A stretch of 64,000 bases of DNA, taken from contig NC_135566.1 of the NCBI RefSeq assembly GCF_964340395.1, positions 17,580,001-17,644,000 of the forward strand, given 5' to 3'. The stretch comes from Glandiceps talaboti (taxonomy: Eukaryota; Hemichordata; Enteropneusta; Spengelidae). The stretch's first letter is position 1. Each line of letters starts with the position of its first letter. This document shows, one piece after another, positions 11,795-23,439 of the stretch. Below the pieces are notes generated by a model that made no database searches, was not told the origin of the DNA, and was given only the letters and a program-made list of their open reading frames with translations. The translations under genes were made by a program, and so were the position numbers.

Positions 11795-12077
11795 GTCGGT
11801 GGCCAAGTGGTTAAACCACTTGCCTGTTACCACTGCAGTCGGGGTTTGAACCCCATTCAGGGTTCGATTAAATTTACCCCGCTGTAAGTAAGAAGAGTGT
11901 CGTTCAGTTTGACTCTACCGAACAACGCAGGTTTTCCCCGGGTACTCCGGTTTCCGCCTGCATTAACACTGAACCCATGAGGGATGGCCCCCACTGGACT
12001 TCTTGGGAGACAAGTGTTTAAATGCTTAAAGAACTATCCAGTATAAATAAAGATTATTATTATTATTATTATTAATT
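11795..12077 (+). mobile_element. tRNA-derived SINE
   Basis: The head GTCGGTGGCCAAGTGGTTAA carries a box A-like core and GGTTTGAACCC (11843-11853) is a box B. The body follows (TACTCCGGTTTCCGCCTGC), then a 3' tail TATAAATAAAG plus (ATT)n. The head resembles Leu/Ser tRNA. It lies in the integrase intron of the 10.2-kb transposon in the opposite orientation. Confidence 0.8.
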
Positions 12078-12099
12078 GTAATATTTAATCACTAAAGCA

Positions 12100-13000
12100 A
12101 CTTCACAATGTTTTAAAGATAAAAAAGTGTCAATAGCTTTGTAGCACAACTGATGAGTAAACTTCAATTTTACATTATGTGGTCTTGTTGCTAGGCATAT
12201 TCACATACACTTTTTAAAAATTTTTATTCCAATGCCTACCCTGCAATGTACGGCATCAAGTGACTGCTTCTATGGGTGTGGTGTGGTTGCTAGGCATATA
12301 TGCATACATTTTTGGACTGTTCATATTGGCATAATATGTCATCGTTTACCTGTTGCTATGGATATTTGCTTATTTCTTTTTAATGTTATTTTTTCAATTG
12401 CCTACCCATCCCTGTAGTTATATTTGTAAGAAACCCCAGCAATTGACTGTTGCCATGGGCGTTGTCCTGGTTGCTATGGCAACTTATGTAATTATGATAC
12501 ACCCACTATTTATAGACTAACCCTCTTAGTCTTAGAATCATTACCAAACCTTTGACAAACCAGTGGTTCTGTGAAATTAGTGAATGTTTCAAAACAACCT
12601 CAAGGAGACATTAAATCAACTGACATTGACATATACTTGTTGATTTAATGAGATCAATAAAACTATAAAGCTCATATACAATAGTAGTACAGTATAATCT
12701 GCCTGTTTTGAAAAATATTGTTTTTAGCCTTAATATGCATATCATTATCTCTAATGGAACATCATGTAATTAATATCTCTTGATCTGTACATACAACAAA
12801 ACATCTGTGCGAAATTTCAAGCCATTCACCCACTGGTTTTGGGTTTCAGGTTGTTTTTTTTTACCAAAATCACATTTTTTGACTGAAAATGCAGACCTAT
12901 GATGCAATCATTTTCCTTTGAACAATTTCCCAACTAGACACCTCAAGTAATGTCCCCAACAAATATCAAGGCAATCAGTCTAGTGATTTTTAGGTTTAAG

Positions 13001-13001
<1 letters not shown>
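12100..13001. other. Repeat-like, non-coding stretch with hairpin
   Basis: No coding region. A GTTGCTATGGCAAC block (12470-12483) resembles an RFX X-box, with related GTTGC(C/T)ATGG blocks nearby. CATTAAATCAAC (12609-12620) and its inverse GTTGATTTAATG (12639-12650) form a hairpin. The part ending at 13001 leads straight into a microsatellite, as in the Helentron-like repeats elsewhere in the window. Confidence 0.4.
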
Positions 13002-13064
<63 letters not shown>

Positions 13065-13122
13065 GACAGACAGACAGACAGACAGATGGATGGATGGATG
13101 GATGAATGGATGGACGGACAGA
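13002..13122. repeat. Compound (AC)n (AGAC)n (GGAT)n microsatellite
   Basis: An AC run followed by GACA and GATG tetranucleotide runs. Confidence 0.95.
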
Positions 13123-13361
13123 CACTGCACCATGCCTATAGCACTATTGAACCTTATCAGATCAACTGTGCTGACAATGTGAAAGAATATAGACAAAATC
13201 CATGTATATAATGCAATAATTGTAAAAGAAATATAAAAAAAATATGAAAAAAATTTGTTTACATAAATCATTTCCTGTACTCATACAATTACACATCTTT
13301 TTTGTGTAGTTTTGTTTACTATTGATATATCGTAATGGCAGACTTGGGAAGTATATGTTAC

Positions 13362-14190
13362 CTGTATCATGTTCATGAAACAAAACTGCACAAGACTCTT
13401 GTCTAAAAAACTTCCATCAAAGTACCCATCTTCTTTTATCTGTTCAAAGAGATTCATCTAGAACTGGGCATTCTCTTTCTGGACAATGCCCCATAGAAAT
13501 TCAATCCTTTGATTACTTGTACTTGCACCATACAGAAAAGAAAACTCTGGAGGACTTCTATCATTTCGTCTGTGAAAATGTTGCATTTGTTCTACATGAC
13601 CATTTTCAGTACCCATATCTCCACAAACAACCCTTGGACAGCCTCCATTATTAGCTACTGCATTGATGTAGTACCCTGCAATTACTCTGGGGTCATTATT
13701 TGTAGTGTATGCCTCCATCCACATGATATGCCGAGAAAAGCCATCAACAGCTCCATTTATGGCAATACCGTAAGGTTTCAATTTATCAAAGGAATCTATA
13801 TGCCAAACAAAATTTGGCCCTCAAGCTCGATATTGTCGACGCCGTAAACGTCTCTTAGGGCGTAATCTCACTTCCTCTGGATCTAATATAAGAAGAAGTT
13901 GTCTTATAGTTTCTCTGTCCACAACAAGTCCGTGTTGTATACACTTCTGGTGCATCCACCGATATCCATGGAGTTGTCCATAGCCATTCAACTCTTCCTT
14001 CACAAAGGCAGCAACATCATTTACATTAGTTATAAATTAGCATCTGTACAGTCCAATTCTGTTCATACAGCATTGTAAATGTCGCACACTAAGTTCAATG
14101 TTGGTGATCATATTTAAAAATGGCTTGTATTTCAATATTGCTCATCCCAAGCAAGAAATAATATTTAAGTAGTTGGCCTCTGTCATCCAT
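13362..14190 (-). pseudogene. IS3EU-like rve integrase, exon 1 (broken)
   Basis: Holds the helix-turn-helix-like N-terminus (ELSVRHLQCCMNRIGLYRC), the block GYGQLHGYRWMHQKC, and an rve-type catalytic core: first Asp in FVWHIDSFDKLKPYGI, second Asp in VVCGDMGTENG, Glu in STSNQRIEFLWG. The exon ends at donor ATACAG/GTAACA (13362/13361). It is disabled by a frameshift near 14115 and in-frame stops at 14037-14039 (TAA), 13821-13823 (TGA, where GPN follows) and 13458-13460 (TAG, where a Trp is expected before MNLF). The start ATG at 14190 is the first Met of the continuing frame and follows an acceptor-like GATTACAG, so an upstream exon is possible. This transposase cannot mobilise the element. 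Confidence 0.8.
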
Positions 14191-15359
14191 ATCTGTAATC
14201 ATAAAGTAATCATAAGTTGTCAATAGTGAAAGCAATATTTGTACACCATAAACTAGTTTTCTATTCTATCATTTCCAAGGAGAAATATCATACACAAACC
14301 ATTGGTACCAGACATTCTTCATAAGCTATACCGTACATTCACATAATATATAATGACATAAATACGTAATCTATTAAAGTTACACTAGCAGTAACTAGAG
14401 TATTGTGTTTTCGATCAGACAACCAACAATACATCTACTGAAATACCAATGATTAGGGTTTGCATATGTTAATTAGGGGGACGATTGTATATACTGGTAG
14501 GTTGCAATCGTAACCATGTTGGGGCACTGATTTTTGGGTTTTTAACATTTTTGTTGATTCGCTTTGATTTATCATGCATACAACAACTAAAATTATGCTT
14601 ACCCAAGGTGATGCAATACTGATGGTGTACAATATTACTGGCAAGTTATTGTAAAAAAATTCAAAAACGTTCGAGTTGCAGCTAGTGCAGCCTTAAAGGC
14701 TGCGCTTGTTAACACATTAATTGTTCAACACATATCTACATATATCTGTATACAACTCCCTATAATCAAGCAAACACATACATGCATGCATGCATGCACC
14801 CCTTTCCTCTCCAAGAAAATAAAAACCCATTCCGTGACAACCATCCTCAATAGTCTAGTTCTAGAACACATTGACTCACATGGCCCTAATTTCTAAACAG
14901 GATGATGGAAAGGAGGGGGGGGGGGGTTACAGGCACTCATGAATGTGCTACATCATAGGGAACTTCGAAAGTGAGCCATGGATGATGTAACTGTTCAGCC
15001 TGATACGGAGTGACGGCCTCACTCTCATACGCATAGTTCTGTATAATATAGCAACTTCATGAGCACTTGTGAGGGGACCGGGGAGAGGGTGCTTGGGAAC
15101 CAGTCCGATGGAGGTTGTCTGCCTGCCTAATAGCCATTGATCTATGCCTGGTTCATACCCAGCCAAATACATATCTATACAAATAAACAAATATATACCA
15201 ACCTTCTCAATTTCTAGCGAACAAGATCTTCAACACTTGTTTGAAAGTCCAGCAACTCTCCATCAATTCAACTGTACTGTCTCGCTTCGCTCGGTACACC
15301 CAGGCGACCAGCCAACTGGCCAACCGCCCTCTAGTAGTAGGTTCAAAGGTCACGAAACT
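14191..15359. other. Transposon 5' region, no coding region seen
   Basis: Lies between the integrase start and the right array, so it should hold the integrase promoter. No exon recognised. A G-run is at 14914-14926 and an ATGC-rich patch at 14781-14797. Confidence 0.45.
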
Positions 15360-16938
15360 AAAAAAAAAAATTACTGGTACTATAAAAAAAACTAATGCCA
15401 CTGTAAAAAAACTACTTGCACTGTAAAAAAACTACTGCCACTGTAAAAAAATTACTGCCACTAAAAAAAACTACTGGCACTGTAAAAAAAAATACGGCCA
15501 CTGTAAAAAAATTACTGCCACTAAAAAAACTACTGGCACTATAAAAAAAATTACTGGCACTGTAAAAAAACTACTGCCACTGTAAAAAAAATTACTGCCA
15601 CTGTAAAAAAATTACTGCCACTGTAAAAAAATTACTGCCACTGTAAAAAAATCTACTGGCACTGTAAAAAAAACTACTGGCACTGTAAAAAAAAACTACT
15701 GGCACTGTAAAAAAATTACTGCCACTAAAAAAAACTACTGCCACTGTAAAAAATTACTGCCACTAAAAAAAACTACTGCCACTGTAAACAAAATTACTGC
15801 CACTAAAAAAAACTACTGCCACTGTAAAAAAATCTACTAGCACTGTAAAAAAATTACTGCCACTGTAAAAAAAACTACTGCCACTGTAAAAAAATTACTG
15901 CCACTAAAAAAAATACTGCCACTGTAAAAAAAACCTACTGGCACTGTAAAAAAAATTACTGGCACTGTAAAAAAATTACTGGCACTGTAAAAAAAACTAC
16001 TGGCACTGTAAAAAAATTACTGCCACTAAAAAAAACTACTGGCACTGTAAAAAAATTACTGCCACTAAAAAAAACTACTGCCACTGTAAACAAAATTACT
16101 GCCACTAAAAAAAACTACTGCCACTGTAAAAAAATCTACTGGCACTGTAAAAAAATTACTGCCACTGTAAAAAAAACTACTGCCACTGTAAAAAAATTAC
16201 TGCCACTAAAAAAAATACTGCCACTGTAAAAAAAACTACTGCCACTGTAAAAAAATTACTGGCACTAAAAAAAACTACTGCCACTGTAAAAAATTACTGC
16301 CACTAAAAAAAACTACTGCCACTGTAAACAAAATTACTGCCACTAAAAAAAACTACTGCCACTGTAAAAAAATCTACTGGCACTGTAAAAAAATTACTGC
16401 CACTGTAAAAAAAACTACTGCCACTGTAAAAAAATTACTGCCACTAAAAAAAATACTGCCACTGTAAAAAAAACCTACTGGCACTGTAAAAAAAATTACT
16501 GGCACTGTAAAAAAATTACTGGCACTGTAAAAAAAACTACTGGCACTGTAAAAAAATTACTGCCACTAAAAAAAACTACTGGCACTGTAAAAAAATTACT
16601 GCCACTAAAAAAAACTACTGCCACTGTAAACAAAATTACTGCCACTAAAAAAAACTACTGCCACTGTAAAAAAATCTACTGGCACTGTAAAAAAATTACT
16701 GCCACTGTAAAAAAAACTACTGCCACTGTAAAAAAATTACTGCCACTAAAAAAAATACTGCCACTGTAAAAAAAACTACTGCCACTGTAAAAAAATTACT
16801 GGCACTGTAAAAAAAACTACTGCCACTAAAAAAACTACTGCCACTGTAAAAAAAACTACTGCCACTGTAAAAAAATTACTGCCACTGTAAAAAAAACTAC
16901 TGCCACTGTAAAAAAAACTACTACCACTGGTAGAAAAC
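15360..16938 (-). repeat. Right subterminal minisatellite of the 10.2-kb transposon
   Basis: About 75 copies of CTACTGCCACTGTAAAAAAA, the reverse complement of the left-array unit. A 540-bp higher-order period is visible: 15721-16266 and 16261-16806 match with only a few differences. It abuts the right terminal repeat. Confidence 0.95.
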
Positions 16939-16974
16939 CTACTCCTGTGTCCTCATTAAGCCTCCGTAAATTTC

Positions 16975-17082
16975 AAAGCATTGAACTATTTATCATACTC
17001 GACATCGGCTGATGGCATGTTGAACTGTCCTGAAGTGAATTTTAATCTTTTAAATAATCGTTTTGAACTATCTTGAACTACA

Positions 17083-17145
<63 letters not shown>

Positions 17146-18677
17146 CAATGATAAATAAAACTCTTCCAAAAAACATGTATCTAAAATCCTTTATGATTTC
17201 AAGCAGAAAGTACTTCTGACATTTCTTACAATTTATATTTGTAAAATGAATGTAAACTGGTAAATAAAAAATGTATAAATAAAAATAAATGTTGTAAAAA
17301 TCAAATTGTTTAATCGTTTAAAAGTTAAATTTGCACCATCCCTTAATTATTTGTTATCCATTTGTACCTGATTGATTATTGAAAGTTTTGAGCAAAGGAC
17401 ATCAAGCTCTGCATCTGAAGGCACATTTTGATAAATGTGAAAAGAGTGTAAATAGCCTGTCAGGCTGTCACTGATATTTGGTTGGTGGATCAACAGGTTT
17501 GATACTAATACAAATACATAGTTATAAATAAGATTGAGATCCTTCATAGGGCTAATGACCACACGGACTAATAGTCTTTGCAAATTATGCTCATCTAAAA
17601 TGTCTAGAGATGCAGAGCTCACTATTCTGACAGTGACAATGATTCATCCGACTCAGATATAGTGGAAAGGGAGTTTGGGTCACCTGAAGTCAGTGAGAGT
17701 GAAATTTATATGTATACAAGATCAGGCCGGAGAGCAACAACATGGAGGACCAGAAGAATTGATGAATAGTTGTACAAAGAGACAGTCAATCACAAAAGAA
17801 TTGTTGCAAACTGAAACATTATATACAATAATGGCCACCATTTTACCTGTTATTTCCATGGATCTGCATCATAGCTACCATGGTGTGTATTTATTTGCTT
17901 GGAATACATACAAGACTGTCAGTGTTTGGCTTAAAGGACAGAGTTGCCCTATTTTGAAAGTTTACATGTATTTTTTTATTTTGAATGCAAATTTGTATAT
18001 GCTGTTTGCAAAAGACTGTACAGTAGTCTAATTGTCTCTAGATCCATTAATTTTACTAGGCAAAAATAATATTGAAAAGTATTCATGTAAATTTGTTAAC
18101 AGGGTAGGAGTATGGCTTTAAAAATAATTCAGCACTGTTCAGCCAAAAAACATTAGTGAGAACTAAAAATCATGTCAAACAGCCTTTTTACAAAAAAAGG
18201 TGCAAAACATGTATATACACAAGTTCCTGTATAAAAAAACAACGAATATTAATTACCCTGTGTACAGCTTCAATATACACTCAGGTAATGTTGTAGTCTT
18301 TGCAAATGAGTAAAATCTGGAGATTCCAAATGTAAACATGTTCATGCAATTACATTAGAGACAATGTATGTATGTATGTATGTATGTATGTATGTATGTA
18401 TGTATTTAGGTATATGTATGTATGTGTGTGTACACATGAGTATGTGTGTGGCTATATATATGTTATAAAAATAAATGTGTGTGGGGGGGCAGCCCAACCA
18501 AAATACAACAATACATAACCCCTTGAACAAGTGCATAACCAACTACGTTAACAATGACATTAAGCCCTGACGGAAAAGACACAAGAAAACACTGGGTAGC
18601 CTGGAAAGCCACAATGTCAGCAGCCCATGAACTGACCTGACCTCATCGCTGACCAACTACCCCAGACTGGTAATTTT
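16975..18677. other. Intergenic, no confident gene
   Basis: An (AAAT)n tract at 17082-17145 and a (TATG)n tract at 18364-18440. A short frame at 17630-17768 reads as an acidic Ser/Asp stretch followed by TRSGRRATTWRTRR, but it is closed by stops on both sides and I cannot assign it. Confidence 0.4.
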
Positions 18678-19930
18678 TTATGGGCACCTAGCTGTGGAGT
18701 TTCTAATGTAGGACTTAAAAGCGTCAGACTTCCACCTACCAAGAGCGCAGATCTAAGTATCAGATAAACCCAATGCAGTTGCACTAGATGCTGCCCCAAT
18801 GCGAAAACTATGGCCCTTATACCAGCTAGCATCTAAGCCGCAGAAATGTATACATCTGTTCAGGTTTGAAACAAAGTGTGCCCGGGTAACAGCTGATCCA
18901 GTTGGCATAATAAAAGTGGCCCTGGACTACATCCGCATCATCGGCAAATTTCTAAAGCCTGTACGAGACACAGACCTGACAATCATGTAGCCTTGATCAA
19001 CAGGTGAAAAAGCCTGTGTTAAGTGTTATGTTTGAAAACTGTTATAGCAAGCTGTAATGCCTGCAGATTATCTTAGTCTTAAAAACTGAATTGTGCTCAA
19101 CTGCAGGACTCACTGATGTTCCTTTTTCCCCTGGACCGTCATTTCCCCTATTCAAGAAGCCATGAAAGGCCAAGAGGAACATTGCCCTAAGCAGTGATTG
19201 CAGGCACTTTGTGGTGATAGTATGTTCTATAGGTTGGAGTAGCTTATGTAAAATGGGCTGTAGATTGGTAAACCTACAACAATTCTTTGATAAAGCTTTT
19301 TTATGGCTATCAACCTTTGTATGAGGAATGATTTTTTAGGATCAATGCAGAACATTTATTTATGCACATGACTAATTGAAAACAAACATGTTTATATAGT
19401 TGTAAAAACCATTTACTGCATAGAAAGGTAAGCTACAAATAATTCCAAGTCTGTGGCCCGTCAGGTAAAGTTGGGCTATGAGTACCTATATACAATACAA
19501 AATACAGAGTATGTCTTCCACCTCTCTTGTATATACCATTTGAAGATGAATACAAAGCTTGGCTTAGTAGGTTGCCCATTGCCTGCTAAAAGATCTACTG
19601 GGATTGCAGTTGGATAACAATCCAAACCTGTGGTTTTCAAACCGTCCTGTTGTTTCGACCTACCCTTAATATGTTACTTTATTTGGCACATCGCCATGAA
19701 GGTAACTGTGGAATTGCCACCTGGCTGTTGTTATGAGTTCTGTTGCACATGGTTGGCCCGAGATCTAGAGAAACCTGAATTAACAAGTCCTTGCATCACT
19801 GCTTCCAATAATGTCTTTGTAAGCTGTTCCATATCAATGGACGATCCCTCAGAGTGGCTTGATATAGCTCGTACCTCCTGAGTATTTGAGTGGCATTCCT
19901 CCGAGGAGTCCGATGACGAAGGTATAACTC
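18678..19930 (-). pseudogene. Tyrosine recombinase relic (Crypton-like)
   Basis: Minus-strand frames, broken by stops and frameshifts, reassemble as a tyrosine recombinase. From the 5' side they are: an acidic/serine N-terminal segment containing MEQLTKTLLEAVMQGLVNSG (19922-19690); LLSQALYSSSNGIYKRGG with FVLYIGTHSPTLPDGPQTW in the SAM-like core-binding region; CLQSLLRAMFLLAFHGFLNR at the start of the catalytic domain; then TGSAVTRAHFVSNLNRCIHF, YKGHSFRIGAASSA with the His-x2-Arg pair, and LGRWKSDAFKSYIRN with the presumed nucleophile Tyr. The frame ends at TAA 18678-18680. No reverse transcriptase is adjacent, so Crypton-like is more likely than DIRS or Ngaro. Clearly non-functional. Confidence 0.7.
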
Positions 19931-20430
19931 AATTGAAATGTAGACACTAGAGCCAAAGGGAAGATCTAAAAAATATTTAGTATTTGTATACTTGTATTTG
20001 TATAGATTCAGATAGCATCATATGAGCATCATATTAAGCATCTGACGCTGAATATGACGCTCAATATGACGCTAGCTGAATCTGAATCTGAATATGACGC
20101 CAACTTTGTACTCGTCAGACTAGATGCAATATCATAAAACCATTGACAGTGACCGGCCTCTGAGGGCAGCCTTCCAAGTTTACTCAAATTAATATAGCGT
20201 AATTATATTAATTCATATTGTCTTAACAGTTTAAAGTACATGAACAAATGTATTTTCTTATGTTTGATGAATATACTAATTTTTATTGAAATTGAAGTAT
20301 GGAGTCTTAAGATATTGCTTAATTATTTGATTTCATTAATATGCAAATTCCTCTAATTAAACATTAATCGATCTGGCTCAAAAGCTAATCAGGTCTAGCT
20401 ATTACCATAAAGATTATATATTCCAAATTT
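19931..20430. other. Non-coding, short tandem GAATATGACGCT motifs
   Basis: Around 20005-20105 the blocks AGATTCAGATAGC, repeated TATGACGCT and GCTAGCTGAATC form an imperfect stem with internal repeats. Nothing coding seen. Confidence 0.35.
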
Positions 20431-20516
20431 CATTACAATTGAGCCAGCCAAATTTTAGAAAATGATGACACAGACACACAGACAGACAGACAAACAAACA
20501 GACAGACAGACAGACA

Positions 20517-20559
<43 letters not shown>

Positions 20560-20600
20560 TTTTAATACCTCCCGTACCCTTACGGGAGGTAAAAATGGTA
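20330..20600 (-). mobile_element. Helentron-like repeat fragment with terminal palindrome
   Basis: Reverse orientation of the repeat at 52663-53640. It shares GAGCCAGCCAAATTTTAGAA, a GACA/CA microsatellite (20470-20558) and the terminal stem TACCTCCCGTACCCTTACGG (start of the palindrome, 20565-20592). Only about 250 bp of the longer element are present. Confidence 0.6.
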
Positions 20601-22299
20601 CTCAAAGAACACGGTATGGCAGAATGTGAGCATAAACATGCAGACCGCGTTACTGGCTGCTGCCCACCAAATAAGCTCCTTAAAATATTTATAACTGTTA
20701 TAAATGCACATGTATATAACATAATATATATAAATAAGGAATAAATAAGATAACTAAAATAAAACTAACACACATACTTACATCACATATAATGCACTAA
20801 ATGCATATAGATACATTATAATAAGCAAAATGTGAGCACTGATTTGCAGACCAAATTACCTGGCTGCCGCTCACTACAATCCCAATTATGCATAATTACT
20901 ACAATATATAAAACTTTAGACCCTACAAATTTTGACATCAAAATTGAATTACAGATCATATATTAATAACCTTTTTGGCCACCAGTTGTGTTACAGGTCC
21001 AAGCACCTACTGGTGCACAAAAGGGTAATAAAACAATAGATTTTTACAAAAAGAAAGAAAAGAGGGCGGTTTAATAAGTCTCGTGATCTCGAGACACATT
21101 AGTGAATTTGTCTGTGATTTGATTTCCTCATCTGACCATGAAATACAAATATTTTCCTAATTAACAAAGTACAAACAATATTTCCAATTTGATTTACAAT
21201 GACATAGTAATGAAATCGTATGAATTTATATTGGCGAATTCTCCAGCCATATTGCCCGCTTGTGCATGCAATATGCAATGTGAAATGTTCTTAGAAACAT
21301 ATATCAAAATTCAAATTAGTGTATATAAAAACTAAAGAGACAGTTTTCAACGCTCTAATTACCGACTATGTGCAGAAACTAATTAATGAAATAGAGATAA
21401 ATGACAAGTCCAGTGCAGTCCGGTGGTAAGGATTCTGTATTCCATCCCTATAGTTTCTATTACTTGTTACCAGTATGCAATATCTCCAAGTACTAATATC
21501 CAGTGCATGCCGGCCAGAAACATGTCAGAGAGACAATGACGACAACATATGTCGCTCATGCAGCCTTAATGAAGTCATCAGATAAAACCAAGTTTAGAGT
21601 CAATCCACCGACCCACGTGACATCATGCAATAATGGCGAACGTTCTCAAAATTGCCCCGTCTAAATTCATGTAAAAACGATACACAGTAACATACCCAAC
21701 TCACTAACATGCAAACCGTCCGCACATAATAATTCTAATCGTGAATTCCAAAATCCCCTATGCTTCCAGAACCAACACAAATTAAAATATTGTTGGCTCA
21801 TTAGCAAGAAAACTGTTTAGTACCATACTCTCCCATTGTAGTCACTCGCATTCTGTGGGCACACATTCCCAGAAAGTATTAGATCAACGCAAACGATACG
21901 CATATTGTAATTTGTACTCATGGTGAGTGACCCACTGGCCGACCACTTAAGTGCTGGCGTACTTGAACAAAGATCATTAGAACCAAGTTCCAAAATAACA
22001 AGCTCGGGCTGAGGGCGGGCTCATAGTTTCACTAAATGCAGGTCAAACCGACGAGTTTTCTAAAATAAACGACCCCAAAATCCAGCAATTGTGACTTCAG
22101 CACGATCAGACACTTTAACTTAAAGGTTGGGTCGAGTGGATAACGGCAGTGATCAAAGTATGAAACGTGGTACTAAGCCATGACATGAAAGAATGGCCAA
22201 AAATGAATATTTTCAAACTCATGAAAATAAAAACACAGCTGTATACTCACCTTCGATAGCAACGAAACATTTTGTTATAAGGAAAGTGCCCAATAACAA
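20600..22299. other. Non-coding, diverged local repeats
   Basis: Two diverged copies of a block with AATGTGAGCA, GCAGACC and TGGCTGC lie at 20618-20672 and 20828-20875. I see no gene. Confidence 0.35.
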
Positions 22300-22960
22300 C
22301 TTTTTTGGAAGAGCAAATTCTTTACCTTGTCGTCAGAGTCCAGATGTTGCTGAAGAGGCTGTATTGCCTCAAAGGTTACTCAAATGCTGCCATCCCCTCT
22401 AGGGAAAAAAATAATGTTTTTGTCTACCGTTTATTTATTTTGAAAGAAATAGATAAATACGTACGTAAAAATAATTCACAGAGATTAATAAATGAAAATT
22501 TTATATTTTTGGTAACTGACCGAAAAGCTCTTCACACAACACATGATATCAATATTTGTGGTGTCTCCATAGCACCTGAGGGTTCTACAATTTACAGTGA
22601 GGGTGAACCAAATGGTATAATTTTAAGATTAGAAAATTATATCGTGGAATTTTGTACACAGTTTGATAACTTTGATTTCATATAATTAGGCGACTTTTTA
22701 AGGCGAGAGTTGGGGATTTACCTGATTTTATTGCAACAGAGTGTGCAGAAAATAACACTGTGACTTGTCATCAACTGGATTATGAAACAGACGACTTTGA
22801 AATACCTAGGAAATCTCGTGACAAAGTAGTGAATAATTTTGGTTGGTCATTGATTGAATTTATGTTATAAGCAACATGTCCATTTAGTAAATGGCCGGTG
22901 TCAGGGTGACAGAAAAGGAATACACCTGCTGTACTATACTAAAACTAATATCTTTCTTGC
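22300..22960 (+). pseudogene. Non-LTR retrotransposon, endonuclease region (broken)
   Basis: Frames joined across a break near 22684 give an APE-type endonuclease: LVTDRKALHTTHDINICGV, APEGSTIY, FCTQFDNFDFI, then GDF and ARVGDLPDFIATECAENN, ending near LVNGRCQGDRKG. The GDF...ARVGD motif is diagnostic for the EEP nuclease fold of LINE ORF2. A TAA at the frame break and later stops show the copy is dead. Confidence 0.65.
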
Positions 22961-23439
22961 GTCGCTGCTGATGGCCGATGGCGGCCATAGTTTTGCTATA
23001 GGAAATTACCTTGTACTCTTGCTTTGTCTTGATAGTCCTCAGTTTTCCAAGGATAATAGTGTCCCAGGGATTCTCTCCCAGGATATTGCTTTCCCAGGAT
23101 GACTTCACCCGGAATACAGATTGCTTTTTATTTCTTAGCATATGTATGGCAAACATTATATCATTAGAAAGAAATTTCCTAAGCTTCCCAAATATATATT
23201 GGATAATACAGTCCGTGCTTGCATGTGTCGTATGGAAGACAATGTGTTACCCCTACCCTCAACCTTTCGACGCCATTCTGTGACGCACATGTAATTTGAA
23301 ATCGAGGCCAAACAGGTAGTGAATCCCAAACTTTTCACTGTTAACATTTTGTTTCTCATTCAGTAGACTACAATGAACAAAAAAATACCTATGTTGGAGG
23401 TTTGTGGGGGGGGGTGCACGGTAACCCCCTCTGCCCATG
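22961..23439. other. LINE linker region or inserted sequence, no clear frame
   Basis: Lies between the endonuclease and reverse transcriptase parts. TCCCAGG/CCCAGGA motifs repeat at about 23055-23100 and a G-run is at 23405-23414. I cannot follow the LINE frame through it. Confidence 0.3.

Larger units (their letters stand above)
6783..16968 (-). mobile_element. IS3EU-like DNA transposon, 10.2 kb, decayed
   Basis: The left end begins TACGGAGGCTTAATGAGGAC and the right end is its exact reverse complement; 30 bp are identical (6783-6812 and 16939-16968), and similarity continues inward past a T-run. The flanks AAATTC (6777-6782) and AATTTC (16969-16974) differ at one base and fit a 6-bp target duplication. 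Inside each end is a minisatellite array in mirror orientation. The only recognisable gene is an rve/DDE integrase on the minus strand (14190-10717), now broken. An rve integrase, TA-starting termini and a 6-bp duplication match what I recall for the IS3EU superfamily; that name is inference, the element boundaries are seen directly. A SINE and two MITEs lie inside it. Confidence 0.85.

Noticed and set aside
17630-17768. Acidic-then-basic mini frame (TRSGRRATTWRTRR)
   Set aside because: Closed by stops on both sides, no splice context and no family match.
19630-19881. 83-residue plus-strand frame
   Set aside because: The minus strand over the same bases fits the N-terminal part of the tyrosine recombinase relic, so the plus frame is a shadow.
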